From contig JASDFA010000001.1 of NCBI GenBank assembly GCA_035772735.1, positions 73,372,001-73,436,000 on the forward strand: a stretch of 64,000 bases of DNA, in the 5' to 3' direction. Position 1 is the first letter of the stretch, and the number at the start of each line of letters is the position of its first letter. Below are positions 31,135 through 42,647 of the stretch, one piece after another. The notes beneath the pieces are model-generated. The model saw only the letters and a program-made list of their open reading frames with translations. It was not told the DNA's origin and did no database searches. This stretch comes from Datura wrightii (taxonomy: Eukaryota > Streptophyta > Magnoliopsida > Solanales > Solanaceae). A program made the position numbers and the translations under genes.

Positions 31135-33904
31135 TGTTACACCCCGTACAATTCCCGGCACTTAGATGACCTATTCACACGTTGGTTAAGTATATTTGAA
31201 GGCCATACGTGCTAGGGAAAGGTCCGGGAAAAGATCGGATGAGAAACCCGTCGAAACCATCGCGGGAGGAGCCAAGGCAGAGCCCCTCTGCGATGGCAGC
31301 GTGTCACGGAGGTGAGGCCTCCGCGATGGCTCCGTGACACGTTGCCCAGGTTCAGCCCCAAGTATATAAGCCCCCACTTCGGTTTAAAATCATATTACAC
31401 TTATAAATTTCCAGAGAAATGCAGTGAAGCCGAGGAAGACGAAGAAAATTAAATATTTTCGTCCGATTACGCTGCCAAACGCTGCCCAAACTCAAATTAA
31501 TCCCAGATACCCGAGTATTTAGCAGCAGGGAGCATTTCTACGGAATTAGTTTCGCGAAATACGGCCGACGAATCGGCGAGCCACCGAACTAAAGTAAGTA
31601 GAATTGCTCTAAATTAATGTCTATGTGTTCCTAGCTGAGAAGTGAATACTTCTCCCTTCTGGGCCGCTGAAAAATAGCGAGTTTTCGACCGTCTTTCGAT
31701 AAGCCTAAGTTTAGGCTATAAACTATATCGAAAGTAACGTCGTTCTTTACAATAAAGCTGTACTTAGTATTAATTGACGTATTTATGAATGCAGTTGGGA
31801 GAAAATAGTTGAAGTACCGGCCGAGCCTCGTTCGACGGACGAATAATTCAAAGAGAAGGTATGTAAAGTTAGTTTCCTTCGGTAAGTTAAGTAATATCAG
31901 TGTAGTGTAACAAATTACGGACCAGTAGAATGTTCAGAAGTCAAATGTTGAGTTATTATGAATGTTGGTACGATGTGAGAAACATTGGGTTGTAATGTGT
32001 ATGAAACCTATCAGTATGATATAGATTCTAATGCAAGCGTTAGAGATTGCCCAGTATATTCAGTGTGTGATGTAATATGCCATGTTAAGATATTGTTATG
32101 TTCAGCTGAAACCCCGCGGAGTAGTACAGTATCCGTAAAGCAATTCAGAAATAGAATAGCAGGCTAAAATGAGGTTCAGAAAGCATGTCAGGAATAGTAA
32201 ATCAGGTTACTATAGAAAATCAATATACAACATAGTTCAGCAGAAAGACTATATTCGTACATATATATATAGTACTTCCAGCCTCAGCATGTATCAAGTG
32301 TGTACATATTTCTATCACTAGTCCAGCATATAGTGTATACAGAAACTTAGCAAACAGCAGAGTTTTCAGCAGAAACATTATCTTATATAGCATTTGCCCA
32401 GTACAGCCCGGCAGGAGACTATATTCATATTTATACATCTTTACTTGCCTCAGCACGTATTAAATACGTACAGATTACTATCAGTAGCCCAGCATGTAAT
32501 ATATATGATACTTTACCCCTATTAGCCTCAGCATGTGAGATACCCAGACAGTGTTACCAGTTGAGACCGTTGTATTGTTTGGGGTTGGATTACCTAGCAT
32601 CCATGACCGCCCAGGGTTAATAGCTGTATCGCCTCGTCCGCCAGAGGACGAGGATACGTCACTCTATGGAGTGGCATGCCATCCCACCAGGGGACGAAGA
32701 TGGGATGCCAGTTTTTCCCCATACTTGTGCCTTGATCGTCCCTTACACACCCCAGTCGAGCGGATACGCCCGGGTGCAGATTCAGGAGTCCTCCGGACTC
32801 AGATGCAGTTATAGTCAGGGGCTCAGCGAGCCCAAGTGCATACCCAGGGGACCGGCGGGATGCTTACAGCCACTATAGGAGATGGGATGACCGGGGTAGG
32901 GGTATAGATTCTGTGTTGATTGTACCTCCCGGCTTATGGGGGCCGGGTAAGGTTGTGTATGCCATGTTATGTTATGTATATTGTGTTATGTTATATTAGA
33001 CATGAGTAGATTAGTAGTAGAATGATACATCTCCAGAAATGACGCCTCCTCCCTCCAGCATGATTAAGAACAGGTATTATCTACACCATCAGATAGTTAA
33101 TCTAGTTCTTCTTATTCCAGTTTCGACTGTTATGTTATTGATTTCAGATATCCCTTCAGTTCTTACAGATTCAGTTATCTCCTGCTATTCAGAATTTTTA
33201 GTTATATTACTTGTATTCAGCTGTATTCAGTTTGCTTTACATACTCAGTACCAGCGGTACTGATGCCCAGTGGGGCGCTACATTACTTGCCTGCAGGTAC
33301 CCATAGACGCGCAGGCGATACCACGTGATCCCCATCAGCGGTCGAATATTCAGCTCCTGTCATCCGGAGACTGAATTTCTATAGGTTTAGTTCAGTTCCT
33401 TTTATTGTACAGTACGGGTAGGTCGGGGCCCTATCCCGATCATTTCTATTATTCTTCTTAGAGGCTTGCAGTCTGTATGTATTCCCTGTGGTCAGATGAG
33501 CCGGTCGTGTGAGGCCGTGCAGTTGTATAGTTGCCTTTACTCCTTTCTTTCTTTTGTAATGGTCGTATGGGGCCATAGTTTGCCAGTAGTGGTGACCTTG
33601 CTGGTCACGTAGCTTTTCAGTATGTTATGTTTGAGTTACAGATAACTAGACAGCATGGTGGCCTTGTCGGCCCGCATAGGTTCCCCTGAATTAACATGTT
33701 TCTGGTCAGCTGTAATACAGGTACAGAAGGCTATAGGCCAATGGGCCGGGGGCTGTATTTACAGCCGCTATATAGCCCTTTGTTTCCAGAAATGTGAGTT
33801 AGAGCCAGTCAGGCACCAGATGTGCCCAGGCTTAACAAGTTCAGCAGGTCAGGTCCTAGTAGGGCACCAGGTGCCAGTCATACCCCCCAAGGTGGGGTGT
33901 GACA
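31135..33904 (+). repeat. Element C 3' LTR
   Basis: 2770 bp, TGTTACACCCCG...GGTGTGACA, about 98% identical to the 5' LTR by eye. U3 word array at 31254-31350 and TATATAAG at 31363-31370. The twin-hairpin region is near 32632-32715. Differences from the 5' LTR are mostly transitions. Confidence 0.93.
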
Positions 33905-33909
33905 GTTCA
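33905..33909 (+). repeat. Target site duplication of element C, right copy
   Basis: GTTCA, identical to 24886-24890. Confidence 0.93.
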
Positions 33910-36057
33910 ATCTTGAATTTAAGGCTCAGAAGTTGTAATCCTTCATCTAGTTCGCGTGGCGCTCGTCATGTTGATCTTTTTGTGGCTTTTTCTTGCGTAC
34001 CAGCTGGGTAAGATCTCATTCCCATTCATTTGTATCTTGGTCTTATTGTTATGAACTTGTAAGTATTGTTAGACCTTTGAGTTGAAGTTTCCATAATCGA
34101 ATTCATAAAAATCTCGTTATTTCAGCCGAGTTTGTCTTATCTTCTTGTTTGGTTCTTGAAGCTGCGATTTGGTGATTTTGAGGACTGATCCTAGGAAGTA
34201 TTTCTTTGTGTGGATAGCTAGGGTTTCGGCTAAGTTTTATTTGGCTTTGTAAAGGTATGTTAAGGCTTTTATTTTCTTTTTTTTTACATGATTTTCGTCA
34301 AAATTTAGCTATTGGCATTGTCATGCGAACTTGCTATTTTATGGATGGAAATTTGTATTCAAAACTTATTATTTTAGCTGTTGCGTTGTGATATTTCCTT
34401 CATCAATTGAGGCCATGTATTTAGGCATTAAAATTGGTCATTTTTCATGAGTTATAGTGTCGATAGAACGCGTTAAAAATTGTCTTGTGTTGTATTGTGC
34501 TTCGTGACCCTTTTAGGTTGAGCGAGGATCTATTTTGGCTATATTTTGCGGGCTATTTTGATGTAGTGGTAAATTGTATGTGAGGCTGAATGGATGGATT
34601 AGTGAAGAGACAAGTTAGTGAGCTCGTACTGACATTGGTTATCCTCGGGTAGTCATGTTCAATTATTATGAGATTAAGAGTAGTGATGGTTAAGATCGAT
34701 TAAACGGTATATCATATATGGTATTCTTTCTGTTGAGAATAGGGTTTGGGGATAGAGTCGTTCAGTTACGATCTTTTGGTTTCCATGGAATATGTCGGTG
34801 GACGGCTAGATACATAAGTCTAGTGTTGCATTGTGACAGTTAGTTAATGAGAATAGATAGCCGAGCATAGGCTGGGTAAACTTTTCTCTGTGTGTATAGA
34901 AGTGTTGAATATGAATGGTATTATTTGTATGATTATATGGCTCATGTGGTGCCTTTCTACAAATTAAGTATACTAACTTGTACCTTGTGGCTTATTCAGT
35001 ACCCAATGAATGAGAGTTGTTCTGGCTGCGGGTTAAGCCCACGGAATAACCTATAGAGTGTGACTGCTTTCCTCTGATAGGGTCGAGCTAGAGCATATGC
35101 AAGAGTTATTCCAACATGTAGGATCCTTCCTAGGATTTCAATGAGTTTCCCACAGTTTTATTAAGCTCATGTGAACATGCATAGCCTATTATACTTTAGT
35201 TGTTCTAGCCAGGCTTGATTATGAACTGATATGCCTCTTTTATTGTGCTATGTTGTGTTCGTTCCTTGGATATTGTATACGGCTAGGTGCGACTTGATGG
35301 TGGTTTTGATCATTGGAGGGCCTCGAGTTGAGTCAGGTAAGAAGGTTGATTGGTCCCTGTATGGTACAGGAGATCACATGCCAGTTATATCGGCTAGGTG
35401 CTGACTAATTGTTTGTTTATTCACTTACCTTATTAAGTTGGACTTTCCAGGCCTATGGGGCCGGCAGGTTATATTGTTTTACTTTATTTCTGACTTTTAT
35501 TCTGTTGATATCTTTGGGTGTTCTTGTTGATCTGATATCTGAATATTGTTGTCATTTCCATCTTACATACTCGATACATTTTAATACTGATACCTACTTT
35601 TGGGCACTACACTCTTTCCTGCAGGTGCTGATCGGTAGGTAGATCAAGTTCTTGATTGCTTAGTGGGTTTTCAGTTGAGTTGGTAAGGCTCCATGTCTTT
35701 TGGAGTTGCTAGATGTTTCTATTATGGGTAGTTCAGGGCCCTGTCTCGGATAGTTGACTATTATTATATTTATAGAGGCTCATAGATGTTGGTGGTGGTC
35801 GCAATGTTATTGTTAGCTAGGTGTGCATTGTTAAGTAGATTGTTTTCCATTCTGTGGCCTTGATGTCCTAGTGTATTTATTTTTGGTTGGTCAAGTGAGC
35901 CAGCTTCTGTTCTTATTGCATTTACTCTGATCTTATTATTATTGTGATGCCGAACCTCATAAGTTCTGGCTTGTTGTAGTTAGTTTTGTGGCAGGGTGTA
36001 TTCGATCAGGTACGGCACAGGGTTATAGTCATGCTCCTTCAGGTTTGGGGTGTGACA
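33910..36057 (+). repeat. Element D first LTR, 3' segment
   Basis: Continues the LTR from 24890 and ends TTTGGGGTGTGACA. It contains GGGCCCTGTCTCGG and a TATAGAGGCT word (35771-35780), equivalent to the TTAGAGGCTT word in the other LTRs. No gene is seen in these 2.1 kb. Confidence 0.85.
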
Positions 36058-36505
36058 GACTTGGTATTAGAGCAGTTTGTGTCTAGGGAGTCTATTAGTC
36101 ATGTCTAGTAGATTCTTGTTTGTGTGTGTGTTGTGCAGCATACTGATAAACATGAGGATGTAGGACGTTTAGGATGGTTACCCTTCTTTATGGATAATTG
36201 TGTGAGATGTCAACTGTCATAGGACTCAGTTCTAGACTCACTTTTGCTGACTTATATAGGGATACTTGCGATATAGTGGAATATAGCAGGCCAGTGGCTA
36301 CACATGGTGCCAATAAGGTCATTCTCTCTATTTTGGTCATAGTTGTATTGCACCCTGACAAGGTGCAAGGTTATTTTGTTTGGAGTTGTTTGTGGTAGAC
36401 CCAAGAGTTTTGTGATTGTGTGAGGCATGTAATGGCATGAAAGTATTTGGATCGAAATGGTGTCTCATCCAACATTCGAGGATGATTGTTTCTAGGGAGG
36501 AAGGA
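36058..36505 (+). other. Element D interior remnant: PBS, gag stub and PPT
   Basis: PBS TGGTATTAGAGC at 36062-36073. An ATG at 36207 opens MSTVIGLSSRL for about 60 codons, with no recognisable gag domain, then noncoding sequence. Pre-PPT word ATTCGAGGATGAT at 36474-36486 and purines GGGAGGAAGGA before the next LTR. At 448 bp it has both replication priming sites but no coding capacity. Confidence 0.75.
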
Positions 36506-37445
36506 TGTAACACCCCGTATAATTAAATAACAAATTCATACTTCGAGGTAAGACTAAAGATTAATGTGCTATGAAGGAAGTATTTTGGGGTATTTGAGTC
36601 ACTCTATAATTGTATGTAACGATTAGACATCGATCAAGTTGTAGAACAAAAGCCGACAAAAGTTATCTCAAATTGCTTTCTTAAAATTGTTTGAAATTTG
36701 GGTTAGATGTCTCGGAGCTTCTCTCCCAATCCATAAGTGATTAGGGGGCCCAAGACCTATCAAATTCAAGGGCTATGATTCTTATTTTCAACATATTAAA
36801 CCATTCATAGATATGACTCCGGAATAGATAGATATTCACATTATTGCGAGAATGCACAAGTAGGCGCGTCATAACGGGCCAAGTCAATGGAGGACTATAT
36901 AAACTATCCTGGGTCGGTGTTCATATCCCAAATTCATTTCCAGAAGTTTGAAGATGGTCTAAACTCTCTCCTCTTCATATGCTTGATGATATTGATGAAT
37001 TTGAGCCATAAATCCATGGTTCAATATTGAATTTAAGGCTCAGAAGTTGTAATCCTTCATCTAGTTTGCGAGGCTCTCGTCATGTTGATCTTGTTGTGTC
37101 TATTTCATGCGTACCAAATGGGTAAGCTCTCTTTCCATTGATTTCTATCTTTGTATTCTTGTTATGAACTTGTAAGTAGCATTAGATCTTTTGGTTGAAG
37201 TTTCCATAATTGAATTCATAGAAATCTCATCGTTTAAGCAGAGTTTGTGTTGTCTTCTTGTAGGGATCTTAAAGATGTGATTTGGTGGTGTTGAGGACTG
37301 ATACTAGACTATATTTCTTGGTGTGGATAGCTGGGGTTTCAGCTAAGTTTGATTCAGTACTGTATAGGTATGTTAAAGCTTTTATTTTCTCTTTTTGGCA
37401 TGATTTATTCCAAATCAAGCTCTTGGTATTGTCGTGCAAACTTGT
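36506..37445 (+). repeat. Element D second LTR, truncated
   Basis: TGTAACACCCCGTATAATT start. It follows the first D LTR to about the word GCAAACTTGTTG at 37445 (counterpart near 34335) and then ends in minus-strand protease sequence of element H. About 1.75 kb of the LTR is missing. Confidence 0.82.
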
Positions 37446-38370
37446 TGTCGAAATCACCTCAAACGCAACCATATCTAATAATAAAACATCAACCTATGTA
37501 TCACAATGATGGATAGAAATGAAACAAGACCAATAGCCCTATTCTACCAAAATCACATCATTAAAAGGGGCGGAAACATGTACAGAAACATCTCGTAACT
37601 CACATGAATGGCGTAAACTTAGTGAACAATACAATCGAAGATATGAATAAGTGGACTTGACTCAAATAACATAATAGCATCTCGGTGAAAAATTCAAATA
37701 ATATCTGTGATGACTACATACAATGCCATTGCCTCTCATCTACTAGCATATGCATAATAACATACCTGACCACCCCTAGTAAGATAATACCTCTACCACG
37801 ACCTCTACCTGCCTAAGTACCAACTCTAGTAGGTGTGCGAAACACCACCTAACTAGCTGTGGTGATACAACAATAGCTAGAGGTTGACTAGAAACTAGAG
37901 CAGCTAGTAGTGGAATACCTTATGCAGTTTAGCATAGAACCTTTGAATATGTCCCAGCTCCCCCACATTATAACAAACTCTAGGAGAACTCATCTATCAC
38001 TATTGTTGTTAAGACTGCCCCCGGAGAACTCATAAAAGCATTATGTGCACTATTTCTTGGTGATGCACAACAAGATATCTGCGAAGCTAAGTGCATAGAT
38101 GTGTCTCTAGCAACAAAATTTCTCCTTCTAGATAAGGAACTAGCAAAACCACCAAAGTTATAGGACCTCGTACCTCCCGCTCCTCTCTCTGGCCTAGAAA
38201 ACTACTTGTTTGGCCATATCAACAACCAGCACATAATAGTTACCACCCTTGACCTCTAATGACAAGCTCACTCTAAAAACATTACAGAGACCATTATTAA
38301 ACTTCTTCACACTAGCTTCCTCCATAGGTGACACGATAGACGAATATGAGGATAACTTTGTGAACATCTC
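37446..38370 (-). pseudogene. Element H gag C-terminal half and protease start (Ty3), decayed
   Basis: On the minus strand, from 38370 down, a gag reading is recognisable across frames: MFTKLSSYSSIVSPMEEASVKKF, then GLCNVFRVSL, LVVDMAKQV, a zinc-knuckle remnant CYNVGELGHIQR near 37960, a Gly/Arg repeat near 37800 and YAYASR.EAMALYVVITD at the gag-protease border near 37740. Many stops. The N-terminal half of the same gag lies on the other side of the Copia element at 51504-51880, in the same orientation. Confidence 0.72.
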
Positions 38371-39330
38371 AGGGACTGCAAGAAATTATCTATTAAAGGA
38401 AGGACTCAAAGTCAACTAGCTGCAAGGAAGGACAGAGAGGCAAAATGTCAAAGATCGCAAATCAATTAATAGAAGACAAGGCACCCCATCTGGATATGGA
38501 TCAATCACCTACAAGGAAACCAAATCATCAAGAGAAAGAAAGAAGAAGCAAAAGCAATCATCTATCAATCAGCGAAGGAAGCGAAACCAATCAGCTATCA
38601 ATAAGCAAAGGAGCAAATCAATAATGAGAGAACCAGTGATAATTTTTCCAAGAAGAATATCAAATCATCAACAAAATTAGAAGCCTAAAGAATATTAGGA
38701 AAACAAGATTCAAGGATTCTATAAAAGGAAAACCTATCCATCATAGAGAAGAGATATGCACGATATCTCAATTGTCGATCATCAAAATCTCAATCATGTA
38801 CCCATCTAACGTGATTGAGATAACAAATCCCTTGGCTTGCCTTAGAGAAAATCAATAAAGATCAAAAGGATTGATCTTCAACCTTTTTCCAACGATCTCG
38901 CACTATAAAAGGGCATTAAAGACTTCATGTGGATCACACAACTTTACTTGATAAACCTGACAACTTCTTGTATTACTCATTCATTGTATTTTGAAAAGAA
39001 ACATCAGTGATTTTAAATGAGAGAAATAGCTTGGTAGATATACAGGTAGAGATTGTGTCACATCAACAGTTGGTGAACCACATTGTAATCCAACCTCTCT
39101 CAAGCTCTAAGAAAATCCTTGTAATCCAAGAGGACTGAACTAGGCACTACCCTGTTAATCCGAACTAGCATAAATTTTTTGGGTGTTATTTATATTCCTG
39201 CTCTTTACCGTTTTTTATTACGATTGCACTAACATCTTCTGCAGAATATAGTAGATTGAACGTTCCTTAGAGTTGAATGGACTATACTTAAATTGATTTT
39301 TAAAATTCACCCTCCCCCCTTTGTTTATCA
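38371..39330 (+). repeat. Copia left LTR, first ~67 bp missing
   Basis: Matches the right LTR from AGGGACTGCAAGAAATT to the end TTTGTTTATCA. TATAAAAG at 38904-38911 is a likely core promoter. It lies in a stretch of about 65 bp that is absent from the right LTR. Confidence 0.9.
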
Positions 39331-39332
39331 AT

Positions 39333-39347
39333 TGGTATCAGAGCAGG
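39333..39347 (+). other. Copia primer binding site
   Basis: TGGTATCAGAGCAGG two bases after the LTR end; initiator Met tRNA type. Confidence 0.9.
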
Positions 39348-39389
39348 TCTCATTCATATTGCTTAACCACAAAGTGAGAAAAAAATCCC

Positions 39390-40515
39390 ATGGCTTCCTA
39401 AAAAATTCCTGGAGCAATTCTGCAAGATGTCTCATTATCTAGAGCATCTTAATTCAATGGTCAACTCTACTCCCACTGGAAAGAACATTTAGAAATATTT
39501 GTTCAAGCAAACAATTTTCAAGCATGGGTAGTAATCAAGAAAGGTCCCAAACCCATTTCCGGAGTAAAGATACTACTGAAATTGATTTGGAGACTTTTGA
39601 TATTACCAAGTAACAACAAAAGGTAATCCAAACTAACGCTAGAGCTATTATCTTGCTCTACAATGCAGTTAGTGGAACAAAATATGACAAGATACCCACC
39701 TATGACACCGCTAAGGAGATGTGGGACAAACTCGAAATAACTTATAAAGGAACCACTAAAGTGAAGGAAGCTAGAATAAATGCACTGGTGAATGAATATG
39801 AACTGTTTAAAATGACAGATGAAGAGAATGCTAAATCCATTTTCTCACGATTTAGAAAAATAGTTGGAGAGCTAAAATCACTCGGAACTGTATACCCAAA
39901 TAGTACGCAAGTCAGAAAAATTCTCAAGAGACTTCCAAAAGCAATCATCGAAAATGGAGATCTAGAAAAACTCACTTATGATGAACTTCAAGGAAATCTG
40001 ATGGCCTACGAGCAGAATTATCTCAACATATATACTAAGGAAGAAAAGAAGAAGTCAGTAGCATTCAACACTATGCCAAATGATGATGAAAAAGAGGAAG
40101 AAGAAGAGGATAGTGAAGGATTGGCTATAATCAACTGAGGAGTTTGACACATTCTCAGACAAAGATGACATAGGCCTCAAGATGGATACCGAAATAATGA
40201 AAAAAGTGAAGACCGTTGTTATCACTATGGAAAACGAGGACATATCAAGCAAAATTGTCCTAAGTTAAAGAAATATAACTTCAAAAGAAGCAAAAATTCA
40301 AAACCCATGGGAGCATGGAGTGACGAAGTAGCCACAGATGACGAAACTAAGGAAGCTGCAAATATCTGTTTCATGGTCCTTGAAGGACCAAGTGAGGTGA
40401 CATCTAACTCTTTTGTTAAGTGTCAAGATCGTCAAGACTCTTTGGATCTTGTCACAGTTGAACTCCAAAAGATTATTGATGAATATAATAAACTTGCTAA
40501 AGAAAAGAAAGACTA
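39390..40515 (+). pseudogene. Copia gag (UBN2 family) with mutated zinc knuckle
   Basis: ATG 39390 (MAS) is followed by a stop after three codons; the reading continues KIPGAILQD and FNGQLYSHWKEHLEIF, a typical Copia gag start. Open at 39653-40138: TYDTAKEMWDKLEITYKGT, KEARINALVNEYELFKM and RKILKRLPKA, then an acidic run of Glu/Asp. Knuckle CYHYGKRGHIKQNC near 40210-40250 has Tyr in place of the second Cys. The C-terminal part at 40307-40515 (EVATDDETKEAANICFM) is read in another frame. Confidence 0.85.
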
Positions 40516-42300
40516 ACAAATTCTTCTTGAAGCAACTCAAATCGAAGTAGACTTGCTTGAAGAAGAACTAGGTGATGTAAAGATGCAATTAAATAGCATC
40601 AAGAAATCACCCAGTCACAACTTAGTCAACTCTAATAAAAAAAGGTTCTGATACTCCTCCAACAGTTTTTACTCCTCACAATCTTCCTTCTCTCCTATAT
40701 GTTATTCTAGTGGTAAAATTGGTCATAAATCCTTCAACTGGAAATTTCAATAGACCAACTTACGACCGATGGATTTGGAAGAAAAAGGATATGTCAAAGG
40801 ATCCTCATCCCACTAACAAATCAAGACCCAATAAAGCTTCGGTATAAAAGAAATTAGTTACTTTATTTTGCAAGAGCAACCAAAAGTAAGCTATAAAAAG
40901 GGAATATGGGTAATGACAGTGGATTCTCCCCATGCATGACTGGAACAAAAGAAAATTTAGATCTGTTAAGAGAATCGATGGAGGATATGTCAGATTTAGA
41001 GACAATGCTACAGGCAAAGTGATTGGAGTTGGATCTATCACCATAAGTCCCTCATGTGACCTGATTGATGTATGCCTGGTTAATGGTTTAAGACACAACC
41101 TTCTAAGCATCAGTCAACTGTGTGATGATGGATTTGATGTATTGTTCAATGCTATGAAGTGCACCATCAACAATATCGCTAGAACTATTATTCTTTTCGG
41201 TGATCATGTGGAAAATTTCTATGTTTTAAATAATGTCGATCTATCGACTCTAACACATCTTACAGTAGTATCAAATGATCTAGGTATCTGGCACTGGAAA
41301 CTCGATCACACAAGTATGCATACTATTAAAAGAAATTCTAAACATGATTTAATTCTTGGTTTACCTAAAATAAATTTTTCAAAAGAATCTCTGTATGATA
41401 TATGTCAACTGGGTAAGTATAACAGATCATCCTTTAAATCCAAAGACATTGTGAGTACTTCTAAAACCCCTGAACTTCTTCATATGGATTTATTTAGTCC
41501 TGGAAGAACTATTAGCATTGGTGGTAAGAAATATGCATTTGTTATTATTGATGATTTCTCATGTTTTACCAGGGTCATATTCTTAACTCACAAAGATGAA
41601 GCCTTTACAAATTTTGAGATCTTTTGCAAAAAGGTTCAACGAGAAAAGGGATACTTTATCACATCCATTCATTGTGATAATGGTTAAGAATTTGAGAGTC
41701 AATCTTTCAAAAAAATCTGTAACAAGCAGGGATATCCTCACACGTTCTCTCCACCTCATACTCTTCAACAAAATGGGGGGTTGAGAGGAAAAATAGATCA
41801 CTACAGGAAACAACTAGAACCATGCTTATTGAACAAAATCTTTCCGATCACTTCTGGGCTAAAGCTATAAGTACTTCATGTCATATTCTTAACAGATGTC
41901 TCGTTCGGCCTATTTTGAAAAAGACTCCTTATGAACTATGGAAAGGAAAAAAGCCAAATACCAACTATTTTGACCCTTTTGGTTGTAAATATTTTATTCA
42001 CAACAATGGTAAGGACAATCTTGGTAAGTTTAATCCAAGAAGTGATGAAGGTATATTTCTTGGATACGCTCCTCTAAGTAGACTCTTTAGAGTTTTTAAC
42101 AAACGTATTTTATTTGTGGAGGAATCCATTCATGTTGTATTTAATGATTCTAATCATCCTACAAGTACTATTGAGAATGATGCAAGGGAAGATGATGAAA
42201 ACAACTCTCATCATATTGAGACATCAAGATCTGAAGAAAGGCATGCTGGTGAAACATCAAATGTGGACCCACCTGTAACATTTAATCAAAATGAAATAGA
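40516..42300 (+). pseudogene. Copia protease remnant and integrase
   Basis: Near 40915-40960 a VDSP..MTGTKENF reading marks the protease active-site region, with the usual DSG altered. Open from 40932: LINDVCLVNGLRHNLLSISQLCDDGF-type sequence, then the GAG-pre-integrase zinc motif WHWKLDHTSMHTI ... DICQLGK (one Cys replaced by Tyr). The core has LLHMDLFSP (Asp 1) and IHCDNG, stop, EF (Asp 2). A G-run near 41775-41780 shifts the frame just before the Glu block VERKN. From 41822 the reading HFWAKAISTSCHILNRCL, TPYELWKGKKPN and SDEGIFLGY is the normal end of Copia integrase. Confidence 0.88.
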
Positions 42301-42647
42301 GTCACTGAGTCTATGAAAGTTTCAAAAATTCTGTAAGAATGGAGAAATGAAGCAAGTTATCCTAATGACCTTATTATTGGTCATCCAAATGCTCAACGAA
42401 AAACTAGATTCTCTCTCAAAAATCAATCTTCATTGGCCCTAGTATCTCAACTTAAACATAAAAGAATTGAAGAAACTCTTATTGACGAATATTGGTTGAA
42501 AGTTATGCAAGATGAACTGGAACAGTTTGAAAGAAACAAGGTATGCACCCTTGTACCCAAACCTAACAAGGAATCTGTGATCGGGAAAAAATAGATCTTC
42601 AAAAATAAACTAAATGAAGAAGGTAAGGTATTCAAAAACAAGACATG
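42301..42647 (+). pseudogene. Copia RT, part 1 (before solo LTR G1)
   Basis: LINK region and RT start: SLALVSQLKHKRIEETLIDEYW, MQDELEQFERNKVCTLVPKP, then KVFKNK, cut by G1. It resumes at 44778 with ARLVAQGY, so KNK and ARLVAQ were adjacent in the original RT. One stop at about 42592 (GKK, stop, IF). Confidence 0.88.

Larger units (their letters stand above)
24891..33904 (+). mobile_element. Element C: young Tekay-type chromovirus with internal deletion
   Basis: Both LTRs are present (2772 and 2770 bp) and the target duplication is GTTCA/GTTCA. Also present are a PBS, gag, partial RNase H, integrase with chromodomain, and a PPT. Protease, the whole RT and the first part of RNase H are missing: gag ends in its zinc knuckle and runs directly into the RNase H word [13 protein letters not shown] count about 50 substitutions between the LTRs plus a 2-bp AT-repeat difference, about 2%, making it the youngest datable insertion here. 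The full-length relative would be about 3 kb longer. Confidence 0.93.
24300..37445 (+). mobile_element. Element D: Tekay-type LTR tandem (PPT-LTR-PBS-short interior-PPT-LTR)
   Basis: A complete LTR (24348-24890 plus 33910-36057, about 2.69 kb without the C insertion) is preceded by a PPT and followed by a PBS. After a 448-bp interior with its own PPT a second, truncated LTR starts at 36506. A PPT on the left of the first LTR means interior sequence of another unit once lay there. The layout is interior-LTR-interior-LTR, as produced by unequal recombination between copies. The two LTRs differ at about a fifth of positions where compared (24348 on vs 36506 on), so it is old. Confidence 0.82.
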
